DNA from: Lepiota brunneoincarnata
Taxonomy: Eukaryota; Basidiomycota; Agaricomycetes; Agaricales; Agaricaceae
DNA: 64,000 nucleotides
Direction of reading: 5' to 3'
NCBI GenBank assembly: GCA_023014365.1
Contig: JAEBUN010000002.1
Coordinates: forward strand, 372,001-436,000
Within the stretch, counting starts at the first letter, position 1, and every line of letters begins with the position of its first letter. A program made the translations under genes and the position numbers. The notes below the pieces were generated by a model. The model had not been told where the DNA came from and searched no databases. It saw only the letters and a list, made by a program, of their open reading frames with translations. Shown in pieces: positions 35,301 to 43,106 of this stretch.

Positions 35301-38300
35301 CTAAACGCCCATTTGCCCAGATCTCATGGGATCTTATCACCGGTCTACCACCTAGCGCCGGCCATAATGCGATATTGTCCGTGGTGGACCACGGCCTTAC
35401 GAAGGGGGTAATTTTCATCCCAACCTCAGATCGATCAAACGCCGATGACATCGGACGACTATTAATAGAAAAAGTCTTCACCAGATTCGGACTACCCGAC
35501 AAAATCATATCTGATCGAGACCCCAGATTTGCCGCCAACTCCCTCCGACAACTAGCCAAACGCCTTAACATCCAACAAGCATTCTCAACCGCATACCATC
35601 CCCAGACAGATGGTTCCACAGAACGATACAATCAAGAAATTGAGACTTATCTCGCCATATATTGCACCAGAAATCCCCTTGACTGGTCAGAAACCCTCCC
35701 TATCGCCGAGTTCGCACATAACTCCAAAATACATGCCTCGAGGCAAAAATCCCCATTTGAACTAATCATGGGATACAACCCCCCACCGATACCCACGGTA
35801 ATGGAAACATCGAACTTTCCATCAGTAGACGAACGCATCAGACTCCTTGATGATGCCAGAAAAGAAGCACACACGGCACATCAACTCTCCGCCGACATTA
35901 TGAAACAAAGAACCAGAAGAACTGTCAAACCCCTTGAAACACGTCAAAAAGTATGGCTAGAAGCCAAGAACCTCAAACTTCCTTTCATCTCCAACAAAAT
36001 ATCCCCAAAACGACTAGGACCCTTCCTTATCACAGAAGTCCTATCACCACTCACCTACAAACTAAAACTTCCGATCAAATGGAAGATACATCCAATATTC
36101 CACAGAAATCTTCTAACCCCATATACCGAAACAGAAGCATACGGATCTCATCCGACTCCACCACCACCAGACATCATCAATGAAGAAGAAGAATACGAAA
36201 TAGAAGCCATTCTAAACCACCGACAACATCGTGGAAAACTACAATACTACGTCAAATGGAAAGGATACTCCCACATGGAGAATGAATGGATCACCGACGA
36301 AACGCTTTACGAAAACGCCAAAGAATACTTGTACGAGTATAAAGAAGCTCATGGAATTCTCCAGAAAGAACAGGAACCCACCAGAACCAGCCAAAGACCA
36401 CTTCGCTCCCACAACAAACATACTTAAAGATGCCCATGAACCTCGACCTCACTCGCCCCCAAACTACTCCCCCCTTCTCAACAACACCTTCACCAACCTC
36501 CTCATCATCCTCCGTCGTTATCATAAACAATGCAAGCGTCGAACATACAACACTTCAGACAACTCCCGTTCCGGCCCCATCTCCCTACACCCCCTCTCAC
36601 ACCTTCGCCGCAACATACGCCTCCCCTAGGGACGAGACCCCCGACCCCAATGACACCCCAGAACCAACAGCCGCCCCAGCTGCCTCCCTTAGATACCATA
36701 CAGCTGGAGTACGATCATATGGACCAGATCACCCTTCTGACGGAGATCTGCGCGAGGCTGCCACCGACGGAGCCTTTACGATTAAATTGGAACACACTCC
36801 AATTTCAGAATACGACCGACAACTCTGGTACGACTATACCCACCACGTACGACAGACTAAGGCTCTCGCTACTGTGTACAATACGCAACGTGCCTGGGCA
36901 GAATCACTCGAGCGACTTCTCCGCTCAAGATCGGGCCTCATGTCCGAGGTGTCGAAGAACCTACCCAAACGAAATGAGGTACATACCTCGCAGCCCCCCA
37001 CCACAACCATCCCCACCACTACCACAACGACCACTGCCGCTATCATCACCACCGCCCCCAGCAAGGGAAGAAAGCCCACCAGTATCAGAAATCCCTTCAG
37101 ACTTCTCACCCCCACCAAGGACACCACCCACACCGTCACCAGTAACAACGTCCCGATTCGGAACTCCCCCAATCCCGTTCACCAGCGAACCAACCCCCGA
37201 ACCACCGACAGATCAGTCTGTATCCAATGCAGACACACAGGACACTGGGCCATGGATTGCCCCCAATTTGCTTGCCTTGGATGTAAGCAATACGCCCCAG
37301 GGCACTACTCATACGACTGCATCAAATACAGATGCCCCCACTGCGCCGTTTTTCAACCACGCCATAAACGGACCGAATGCCCAAGTCGAAAGACTCGACA
37401 CGCCCCCTACTCCAGAAATCCTACAACCCGTCCCTCGACCACTCCCACAACTCATCATCGATACATCGACCTCACCCACAACGACTACTATGAGGAATGC
37501 TACGACGACGTGGCCGAATCCAACATCACAGGAGAACCATGTGGTTCCTTCTGAAACAAACCAACTCACCCCACCAGAAGAAAGAATCGAAAGTCCCCAT
37601 TTCAGACGCCTTCTTTACGATATCTTTTACCCAGGACAACCCCCATCCCCAGAAACCGCCGCTGCACTCGATCTTCACAGAACTCCCACTCCTACCTTCT
37701 CCCCCGTTATTCCCCCCAGACCAGACTCCACCGACCTACCTCAGATCGATTACTACGAACCAAACTACTTAGCCGAATATCCGGAAGAAGGAAACTAACG
37801 AGTTGTATGGAAAACAACTCTAGAAACGGACCTAATGTTATCAGAAACCACATCAGAAGGACAGTTAAATTTAGCTCATATTCCCATGTCACTATGAAAC
37901 TATCAGTAGTGTACATCAGAAGGACTATTCTTAAATATGCGCCTCATGTTTTCTTATCTCTGACTTGTAGTTACCCCGGTCTGGACTATTATAGTAGGAG
38001 TACAGCCACACTTAGAGATATATAAGGATACAGTACATACCTTGTATCCTTATCTTAGTGTTATACAGTTCTTGCCTCCTATACCTCTTTGCCTTTAAAC
38101 CGGCTGGACTATAGTGCTCCGTCGTCTCTAAGTCACGCCTAGTAGGACAAGACCAAGTCTGTATAGACATCTTGCCACGAACGCCGTGCTACTCAAGAGC
38201 GAACCCCTAACCCGGGTAACACTATTCATACTCTCCGCAGGCTCGGTATCGGTGTCTACCACAACAGCAGCAGAGATAGGGGCCTTGCGACCCTTGCGAG

Positions 38301-38832
38301 GCTAAGCTTATGCATGAGAAGACGATTTGAAGCCAAAAGAACGCTAAGCTTACGCGTTTGGGGACAGCAGAGCCTTCGGCAACGTTGGAGGAAGTAGAGC
38401 CAGTCGTGGACGACGGGTTCTGAGCCTCTTCGGTACGGGTTTTGTGGGATTCTTCAGAGCGGACGCGATTAATGCGGCTACAGCATTCAGAGAGCGCCTT
38501 ATAGATCGCGGGCATCTCATAAGACGAATGGTAGTTGTTTTGGTAAATTTCGTAGAGCTTGCGAATACGGAAGACGTAGTCTTGGTTGACATGAAGCTTG
38601 ATAGCTTCATTATCCTCCGATAACGCTTCAATATAAGCAGACTAGAAATGATTGAGGAACAGCGAGAGAAGCATGAAAAGAATAGACATACCCCAGGGGC
38701 GTCGAATGCGAGGAGAGCCTTCTCGACGAGGGGACGAGCGACTTGACCGTTTTGCAGGCGCTGAAGATGACCTTTGGTGTTGCTGATGAGATCGTCGAGC
38801 TCGACTTGAAGGTTGGGGATTGAAGAAGCCAT
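29302..38832 (-). CDS. E2 antisense gene 2: six-exon, 359-residue protein of unknown function (E3 in intron 3)
   Basis: Exons on the minus strand: 38832-38692, 38641-38354, 38301-38232, 29995-29853, 29799-29607 and 29546-29302. All phases agree, giving one 359-codon frame from MASSIPNLQVELDD to DLDKPLPT. Donors are GTATGT, GTAAGC, GTATGA, GTGCGC and GTGGGC; acceptors are all YAG. Intron 3 was 53 nt with a TGCTGAC branch before E3 inserted into it. Visible features: a Ser/Thr/Glu-rich middle, basic patches (RPRKGRK, YRKRR, KRARTK), a CQVP...HCCYVR cysteine cluster and a C-terminal helical run (LKRFQFLIQERIRLKSLL). I do not recognise the family. Introns can persist because they lie antisense to the genomic RNA. 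Confidence 0.75.
30044..30429 (+). repeat. E3 5' LTR
   Basis: 386 bp. TATATAA at 30227-30233 is a TATA box. About 30 bases downstream is TATCTTAGTGTT (30259-30270), the likely start of the transcript. ACATCAGAAGGAC occurs twice within the LTR. Confidence 0.95.
30375..30788 (+). CDS. E3 leader ORF: small hydrophobic protein or Gag N-terminal extension
   Basis: A frame open from 30375 in the LTR to TAG 30786-30788, in phase with gag. It has no ATG; TTG 30459 is a possible start. The last 60-odd residues contain two membrane-like segments (LAYLLIFVFTSTATLIAY and IIATQFFILLAII) around a CPCHCC cluster. Compared with E4, about 17 of 20 codon differences that I counted from 30544 onward are synonymous, suggesting selection on the protein. 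How it is initiated is unclear. Confidence 0.5.
   Translation, partial: TSCHERRATQERTPNPGNKTLRYSAAYLLLALYSALLYRRTERVEVPWSFKTTYERKPPLCVAIATSLNLSPPDDLAYLLIFVFTSTATLIAYRIITLELERITCPCHCCVVRSWNLYSGISIIATQFFILLAIIDC
30431..30442 (+). promoter_or_regulatory. E3 self-primer binding site
   Basis: AACACTAAGATA, one base after the LTR, is the exact complement of TATCTTAGTGTT at 30259-30270, where transcription probably begins. There is no TGG-starting tRNA site. This is the arrangement used by Tf1-type elements, where the 5' end of the RNA folds back as primer. E4 keeps the same pairing. Confidence 0.75.
30789..32591 (+). CDS. E3 Gag
   Basis: Capsid/nucleocapsid protein. The frame opens right after the TAG of the leader ORF. 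The first in-frame ATG is 31401, but the Pro-rich region before it (TQTPSPFYPPSPF, SDVYITD) is conserved in E4, so the true start may lie upstream or be non-ATG. The core has LKPIAFDGTRRLFEDWIF and a retrotransposon-gag helix region. The zinc knuckle CFRCGAKDHWVSKC (CX2CX4HX4C) lies near 32270-32310. It ends TAA 32589-32591 and overlaps pol by about 20 nt. Confidence 0.85.
   Translation, partial: TNITTPPKKFSARESPSPPPPKSRTRISGSGTKNPDPRRNPISTQTPSPFYPPSPFDSPTPSTSTRTRTSFADKLAERQRLQHEKELQEHYEREEERRKQAEEYRAKVDPLNDYKLQRLKNALKQPRGLSASEENLLTRHEYAVNQGKPQEDNDSDVYITDDNQSNPDPQPPALPAPTIPLALPAPPLRPTQPPSPLPPGQLPIMAAAATPKELGLLKPIAFDGTRRLFEDWIFQCEVYVLANATTYNTDLARTLFVLSTMQSGDARAWARQYLHERNAQTPPGQTIVMESWDNFTARLRADFTPADEHAYAHTRLQTLHQAGKPMTEFNAQFKELVRQSGLNEDRTLIDLYRKAIDRRIAMKIDESENPPTTITAWYTRANKLDDNFRRINALYGTPRNTFPQRNQYQPNRGPSRPNNNVPYAQFYQRSNAPRFTPRDPHAMEVDHVTIEEGFEDPYPEIPQPEYTKENSAQEPLELDAVVTGQQMKAYQNQECFRCGAKDHWVSKCPQPPPARRFPGMRTNPPRPARNPNRPFPGQQNTRPGFPNRNAQQSPQRKYSLAVAEVASQMRQMVDDLDPELQQELHSALAEDPEMCPFQDF
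32570..36427 (+). CDS. E3 Pol: protease-RT-RNase H-integrase-chromodomain
   Basis: An uninterrupted polyprotein of about 1285 residues in the -1 frame relative to gag, with no ATG. The probable slip is at T TTT TAA (32585-32591). Domains in order: retropepsin (ALIDSGAQGNFIS), RT with IYMDDILIY, RNase H (EIEADASKFASGAVL), integrase zinc finger (HPGEQETYR...CPECQQHK), integrase core (ISDRDPRFAAN, GSTERYNQEIE), and a C-terminal chromodomain (EEYEIEAILNHR...YYVKWKGYS...NEWITDETL). The chromodomain would steer integration to modified chromatin. Length and motifs are those of a complete chromovirus. Confidence 0.95.
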   Translation: MSIPGFLKRNAVDRCAPARSRTQKDISYSHSQKDIFSINSVQLRLSPNKRSLFLPIEIWSERTSKPVAITALIDSGAQGNFISHKVVERHGYQTKRLDQPIPLSNVDGTDNQHGKIHEYIKIRTIIDGRDCTLEAYVTNTGEKDLIIGFPWLEQYNPDINWKTKTFSWKPQIDHQDFSKLLRTLRRPVELNSIAMDIMAGKTSQPEENPEEYVNLSNVDLDTFSLEREMNPMLLTPLEVNAKATHATTLHNEQHNPTRSANQKGKQPESNKEPPEIPRRFARWAKIFNKKASERFPPSRTFDHEIELKPTFEAKSMKPYQVAPAEEKALKEFIDENLRKGYIRPSKSPMASPFFFVAKKGGDLRPCQDYRYLNDHTVKNAYPIPMISSIMDKLKGAKYFTKLDVRLGYNNVRIKDGDQWKAAFKTPMGLFEPTVMFFGLCNSPATFQHMMDTLFSEIMEKGGIIIYMDDILIYGKTQEETDRLTEKVLQILQENDLYLKTEKCKFNKQRLEYLGMIITPDEIKMDPGKLKGIEDWPVPKTVRHVRKFIGFCNFYRKFIRSYSHHTKPLNQLLSKSNKFEWKEEQQKAFETLKNEFLKEPVLLMPDSTKPFEIEADASKFASGAVLYQYDINGIRKPVSFYSKTFGPAERNYDIYDRELLAIIRALEEWRHYLLGSPHTVRIRTDHQNLTYWRKPQKINRRQARWVQTLADYNFKLEHVPGSKIPAPDALSRRPDHIPDEDNDNEDVTILPKNLFVTTADIEDQNLITILPEHLFIATVDMKLQERITESPKYDARTTEAFKLLKEAHPNAADKDFGTVPTPNGSLLTFQERVIIPEDLQLRRDVIARYHDHPTRGHPGEQETYRLAKKEVYWPGMSTFIKNYVKGCPECQQHKIIRRPDRAPTQPIPPPSSKRPFAQISWDLITGLPPSAGHNAILSVVDHGLTKGVIFIPTSDRSNADDIGRLLIEKVFTRFGLPDKIISDRDPRFAANSLRQLAKRLNIQQAFSTAYHPQTDGSTERYNQEIETYLAIYCTRNPLDWSETLPIAEFAHNSKIHASRQKSPFELIMGYNPPPIPTVMETSNFPSVDERIRLLDDARKEAHTAHQLSADIMKQRTRRTVKPLETRQKVWLEAKNLKLPFISNKISPKRLGPFLITEVLSPLTYKLKLPIKWKIHPIFHRNLLTPYTETEAYGSHPTPPPPDIINEEEEYEIEAILNHRQHRGKLQYYVKWKGYSHMENEWITDETLYENAKEYLYEYKEAHGILQKEQEPTRTSQRPLRSHNKHT
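36430..37554 (+). CDS. E3 accessory ORF a (zinc-knuckle protein, overlapping ORF b)
   Basis: 374 codons from ATG 36430, two bases after the pol stop. The N-terminus is Thr/Pro/Ser-rich. The C-terminal third has three zinc knuckles: CIQCRHTGHWAMDC, CLGCKQYAPGHYSYDC and CPHCAVFQPRHKRTEC. This suggests a second nucleic-acid-binding protein. E4 keeps this frame except for stops at former CGA codons. It overlaps ORF b for 1025 nt. Confidence 0.65.
   Translation: MPMNLDLTRPQTTPPFSTTPSPTSSSSSVVIINNASVEHTTLQTTPVPAPSPYTPSHTFAATYASPRDETPDPNDTPEPTAAPAASLRYHTAGVRSYGPDHPSDGDLREAATDGAFTIKLEHTPISEYDRQLWYDYTHHVRQTKALATVYNTQRAWAESLERLLRSRSGLMSEVSKNLPKRNEVHTSQPPTTTIPTTTTTTTAAIITTAPSKGRKPTSIRNPFRLLTPTKDTTHTVTSNNVPIRNSPNPVHQRTNPRTTDRSVCIQCRHTGHWAMDCPQFACLGCKQYAPGHYSYDCIKYRCPHCAVFQPRHKRTECPSRKTRHAPYSRNPTTRPSTTPTTHHRYIDLTHNDYYEECYDDVAESNITGEPCGSF
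36530..37798 (+). CDS. E3 accessory ORF b (Pro-rich protein, overlapping ORF a)
   Basis: 422 codons from ATG 36530 in the +1 frame relative to ORF a, ending just before the 3' LTR. It is very Pro/Thr/Ser-rich, with a non-repetitive C-terminal block (EERIESPHFRRLLYDIFYPG, DYYEPNYLAEYPEEGN) that E4 also conserves. That block lies mostly beyond ORF a and is the best evidence that this frame is translated. Function unknown. Confidence 0.6.
   Translation: MQASNIQHFRQLPFRPHLPTPPLTPSPQHTPPLGTRPPTPMTPQNQQPPQLPPLDTIQLEYDHMDQITLLTEICARLPPTEPLRLNWNTLQFQNTTDNSGTTIPTTYDRLRLSLLCTIRNVPGQNHSSDFSAQDRASCPRCRRTYPNEMRYIPRSPPPQPSPPLPQRPLPLSSPPPPAREESPPVSEIPSDFSPPPRTPPTPSPVTTSRFGTPPIPFTSEPTPEPPTDQSVSNADTQDTGPWIAPNLLALDVSNTPQGTTHTTASNTDAPTAPFFNHAINGPNAQVERLDTPPTPEILQPVPRPLPQLIIDTSTSPTTTTMRNATTTWPNPTSQENHVVPSETNQLTPPEERIESPHFRRLLYDIFYPGQPPSPETAAALDLHRTPTPTFSPVIPPRPDSTDLPQIDYYEPNYLAEYPEEGN
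37836..38221 (+). repeat. E3 3' LTR
   Basis: 386 bp and identical to the 5' LTR by direct comparison, so insertion is recent. Confidence 0.95.
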
Positions 38833-39453
38833 TTTCTTACGAAGAGTGTCTGCTAGAATGAGACGTCGCTCCCTCGCTTTTATAAGAAAAGGCTGTCGGC
38901 AGTGATGACAAATCATGACGAGTGGATAAAGAGCACCCTCCACCCTAAGCTTATGACCTGAGAGGCCTAGGAAACCTGTAATCTTGAGTAGCCAGCCTTC
39001 GACAGACTAGCTGAACCACAGTTGCCTTATTGGGTAACAGGTCGCCAGGGTCTCGCGGTTATCAGTGTGCACAGGGATTCGGATGGAACGGTGAGGGCAC
39101 CGATTTCAATTTGGCTAGGGGGAGACGGGCCCCAAGTGGCACAAATGGCGCGTCAAACCCCGTGTACAGGCTGGTTCGGGTTCGGGCTTGTAAATGAAGC
39201 CGGAACGGATGACCGGTTCACTACACATGGCAAATCGTGGCACACTGAGATGTCAATAAACATAGCAGAAGTATCAGAGAAATATCTGATGAGCGTATAA
39301 GCGGCTGGAAGCCTTAGCTTAGCTTGGGATATTCCAGAAGGGCCTTAAGCTTAACTCAGAAAGATACCAAGAGACAAGAATAGTTAAGCGAAATGTAACT
39401 ATATACAGGACAAGAGGATATATTACATTCAAGAGAGGAAAGGGAAGCAGGCA

Positions 39454-41492
39454 CTAGTTCAAGTCCTCCAAGACAGACTCCGGATCCTGAGTTATCGGGA
39501 AAGCGAGGAAGAGGAGCGATTTGAGCTCCTCGAATTCTTCGTATGTCGGGACCCCCGGAAAGTTGTCAGCAAACTCGAAGAACGCCTGGACGTCTTCGAG
39601 GGACTCGGCCATACCCATCTCCACAAACGCCACGTCGTTACCGTCCAAGGCCGTCCTGGTAGCTTGCATCTCCTGGACGAACTGGTAGATTACACGGCGG
39701 TGGTGGAAGGCTGATGCCTCGTAGGCAACACGATTGGCCTCCAGACTGACCAAGCTGGAGGACGCAACACATGCGAAGGCAGCAAGATCTGGGAAATAAA
39801 AAGTGAATAAATGGGAAAAACAGTGAACAGAGAAACTTACGGTATTCACTGGTCAGTGAGGACGTGACCAGGGCGTTCGCAACGCCAGCCGAGACTCGCG
39901 GATGGTCTGCGAAGGTACAGGGGTAGTTGTACAGGTCGCAGCTGCGACACTTCTTACCCTTGCCCAGAGGCTCGCACTCCAACTTACGAGCGGCGCAAGT
40001 AGTGCACCGAGACCGAGGCGGCACGTACTAGGGAAGGGGCAAAACAGTTAATAAGGAAACACGAGAAAAACTTGGAGAACGTACCGAAAGCTGGCTAGCT
40101 GCCAGCAGCCTAGAAAAGTCCTCACAAAAGAGCGGGACTGGGTGCCGGTATCCATGATCCCGGATTATTTCGGCTTCAGAACGTCGGATGCGCGCCCGGG
40201 GAGTATATTTCTTCGGGCGCGTGTTAGAGCTTTTCTTCGGTAGGGTTACGCGCGCGCGACGCGACCCTGAAGGTCCGGCTTGGGGAGGCAAGGACTGGGA
40301 TGTGTCTGGGACCACCGGGCTTGGCAAACGAGAGGGGACGGGGGTTGGAGAAGCTAAGAATGAGTCTTGAAAAACGAACGCCGGCTCCTGGGGAACAGGC
40401 AAAGGCTCCAAGAGGAGCTCCAAATCTGGAGAAGGCGAAGCCTCCGCGGGACTTGGGAGAGACTTGACTGAAGCAGAAGCCAAGTGAGGAAGCGAGGGCG
40501 TAGGACACCTGGGAGAGGCCAATGCGTTCCGCTCGACCAGGGTAGAGGACCAGTTAAAAATTTTGAAGAGGTCTTCTTGGGAGACCTCTGGGACCGGAGA
40601 ATGTGATGGCGAATTTGAACTCGCCAGGAACAGAGGCGACGGGGGCGGCGCAGATGACTGTGCACGTTGCTTGCCTTTGAGAGCGGCAGGGATACAAGCT
40701 ATGAGGCACACTATTAGCAGGAGCGGAGAAATAAGCAGAAAAAGGCTTAAGCTTACGCGTAGAAGTAGCCGAAGAGGCTACAGGAGAGGAGGGGCGGTTT
40801 GTTGAAGGGCCCGGCACCTCTGAACCTGACGCAATACCCAGGGGAGGGAGCACCAGCGAGCCTTCACCGTCCAGGGTGCGCAGAGAGACGGCGAGAGGGG
40901 GCAGCAACATTGAACTGGACGGAGCCTCTGTGGATAATCCATCAGAGGGCCCGCCGACAGGGATACCTAACAAAAGTTCTGTGGACAATCCGGCAGAACT
41001 CTCGTCAGTTGGATTGCACAGTGACGCGATTGAGATGACGCGTTGCGGCACAGGAGTGGACAGGGGAGTGGCCGGCCGAGGGGTTGGTTCGCGGGGCGGC
41101 GAGTACGGTGGGGGAGGGGTCCTATCCACACCTCCCTGGCGATTTCCGCGAGCTCCTCGTCCCACTTGCCCTCCTCTAGCTCTCCTAACACATGGTGCTG
41201 GTGGTTCCCATTGAGGAAGGAGGTTGCGACGCGCCAGGAGGCGAATAGTGAGACCTAAGGACAAAGAAAGCATGAGGAAAACAACGAGAGCGAGAGAAAA
41301 GAGACTTACGTTGCGCAATCGACAAAGAGGGCGCGTCCTGAGAGGCCAGAGGGGCAGTGCTAGGCCCAGCGTAGTCTGAGGACAGTGTGAGGAAAAACAA
41401 AGATGATTGTAACACAAACTCTACTCACCAGAGGAGGAGTCCGTGTCTACTTCGTATTGGGCACGTTTGCTGCTGCGCGTGTTTCTGTCCAT
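39454..41492 (-). CDS. E2 antisense gene 1: Zn(2)-Cys(6) cluster protein, six exons
   Basis: Exons on the minus strand: 41492-41429, 41375-41310, 41254-40757, 40698-40085, 40027-39841 and 39788-39454. Phases agree and give about 587 codons from MDRNTRSSKRAQYEVDTDSS to VLEDLN. Donors are GTGAGT, GTAAGT, GTAAGC, GTACGT and GTAAGT. Exon 5 encodes CTTCAARKLEC then C..C......C, spacing CX2CX6CX8CX2CX6C. This is the fungal Zn(2)-Cys(6) DNA-binding signature. Upstream is a long Pro/Ser-rich region ending KKYTPRARIRRSEAEIIRDHG. The C-terminal exon is acidic and helical. Exon 3 is uncertain: another frame (GELEEGKWDEELAEIAREV) also looks coding. Predicted nuclear DNA-binding protein encoded by the transposon. 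Confidence 0.75.
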
Positions 41493-41805
41493 TGTTGATA
41501 GAAGTGGGCGTTAAGGAGTGATCTGCGAGCAGGATAAAACGAATAAAGAGTGAGAGGGAGAACGAAAGAGAGGAAACGAGACCTTGGGACATTTAAAAGA
41601 CCCAATAAAGAGATAAAAATTTAAGCTATAGCAACAAGAAGTTGATCTATACATTTAAACTCGGTGACATGACATCATTTGGAATAAGCTTAGCGAAAGT
41701 GCGCTACCCTCGAAGCTGGTGAACGTTCTAGACCATAGAGCGCGTCAGAGAGACTCAGATACTGCGAATTTGAAGGAGATAATGACTGAGGACAGTCAGC
41801 AATTG

Positions 41806-41817
41806 GTTAGGGGGAGA
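41806..41817 (+). promoter_or_regulatory. E2 polypurine tract
   Basis: The purine-rich run AGGGGGAGA lies directly before the 3' LTR, as expected for plus-strand priming. Confidence 0.6.
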
Positions 41818-43102
41818 TGATACGCCGATTTCACGCCTATACATGAATTCCGTACTCCGGAACGATTCTCTACATAGAATCATTGGCTATATCATTAAAG
41901 AACTCTATAGAGGATTGGTACTATGTCCCGTAGTAGCCAGTTCGACCGAATTGAGGATATTCGAGCCTTGGAAGTGTTCAAACCAGTTCATTATCACTAA
42001 GCTTAGTGAACCAAACTGTCGGAACACTTTCCAGAGGGATTCAGGACTCTACATAGTCTATCGAGTATACTCCGGTCGCATCAAGGGACCTTACGAGCAG
42101 TTTTCTGATGAACCCGGATGCGTTTGAATATAAAGAATGTACCTAGCGGCTGTCGCAGGAGTATTACGTCGAAAGCAAGCCCAATAATGATGACCGGACC
42201 ATGGAACGGAACGTTCAACGTTCGGGAGGCGACACCCGATGCCCAAAACCCTAGAAATATCAAAGACTCCTAATTAACGAGTGCTTTGTGGGTCCCGGCA
42301 CCTCGGCCTATTGCTTAACTGAGATTAATTACAACGGATCAAGGGACTGTCCATCCGCTATACATTCCGATCATAATTGATCCGGAGTCTTAACGCGCTC
42401 GCGTGGACGCAGAATAATGCAGACGAGCACGAAACACGTCTGGCTGGATTGCCATTCGTTAATCAGAGAAAAACCCATAACCCAGGGCAAGGTAGAAATG
42501 CTGCCGAACCTTCCAAAATGTTCTACAGTGCCTGTAACAATTAAGCTTATTGTTTTCTATTTCATATTTACTATCTCTCGTATGTATCTAAACAATATAA
42601 ATACGGTCGCACTTGTTCGTGGAGAAGCAAGAGGTCTCACCCCCGCTTCCACATGCAAGTCTGCGAGCCGTGATCAAGAACGGTTTCAGAGGGCTATTTA
42701 GTGTGCGTCGTTAAGTGTGAATTCTTCGGTCGTCGACCAACCCAGAGACAGAGACAGAGACCAGAGTTCAGAGTTTAGAGTTCCAGAGTGCTAGAAACAG
42801 AGACAGAGACAGAGACCAGAGACCAGAGACTAGAGACCCCACGCTTTGAATTGACAGGGATTGTCCTTTCATTGTTGCACCGTACGGCTAAGATAACTTC
42901 AACGGCTGTTCGTTAACCTCTAAAACACTACTCTCTTGAATTTCGCTGTCAGAACGCACCCCCAGAACACCCTAAAAGACGAAACTGTTCCTTATCTATC
43001 TCATTCCACTTGTATTAGCTTAAGCTTATCGAATTTCGGCTAAGCTTAGTGAAAACAAGCCCACTATCCATATTAAAACATACGAACGTTTCTACCTTTT
43101 CA
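41818..43102 (+). repeat. E2 3' LTR
   Basis: 1285 bp. It differs from the 5' LTR at eight positions, every one a C/T or G/A change at a CpG. Confidence 0.95.
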
Positions 43103-43106
43103 ACGG

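Larger units (their letters stand above)
30044..38221 (+). mobile_element. E3: intact-looking chromovirus (Tf1/sushi-like), youngest insertion
   Basis: 8178 bp with identical 386-bp LTRs (TGTTATCAG...GGGTAACA) and a perfect 5-bp duplication CTATT (30039-30043, 38222-38226). It sits inside E2, within intron 3 of the antisense gene. Order: LTR, self-primer site, hydrophobic leader ORF, gag, pol with chromodomain, two overlapping accessory ORFs, LTR. No breaks are seen in gag or pol, so it may be active. Confidence 0.93.
21037..43102 (+). mobile_element. E2: Ty3/gypsy retrotransposon with antisense cargo genes
   Basis: Inserted in E1 gag with a 4-bp duplication ACGG (21033-21036, 43103-43106). 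Two 1285-bp LTRs differ at eight sites. Without E3 the element is about 13.9 kb. Sense order: LTR, PBS, gag, protease, RT-RNase H-integrase. Between pol and the 3' LTR are two spliced genes on the opposite strand (29302-38832 and 39454-41492) and a purine tract. Gag, protease and pol are open apart from one in-frame TGA at 26398. The palindrome TAAGCTTA occurs at least 28 times. Confidence 0.9.

Noticed and set aside
39638..40024. Zn(2)-Cys(6) segment as a stand-alone gene starting at 40024
   Set aside because: The frame continues upstream through a CTAG acceptor at 40028 and downstream by a GTAAGT donor, so it is an internal exon.
40188..41258. Several plus-strand open frames of 70-110 codons opposite the Zn(2)-Cys(6) gene
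   Set aside because: They are shadows of the minus-strand exons. The minus strand has matching splice sites and the cysteine cluster.
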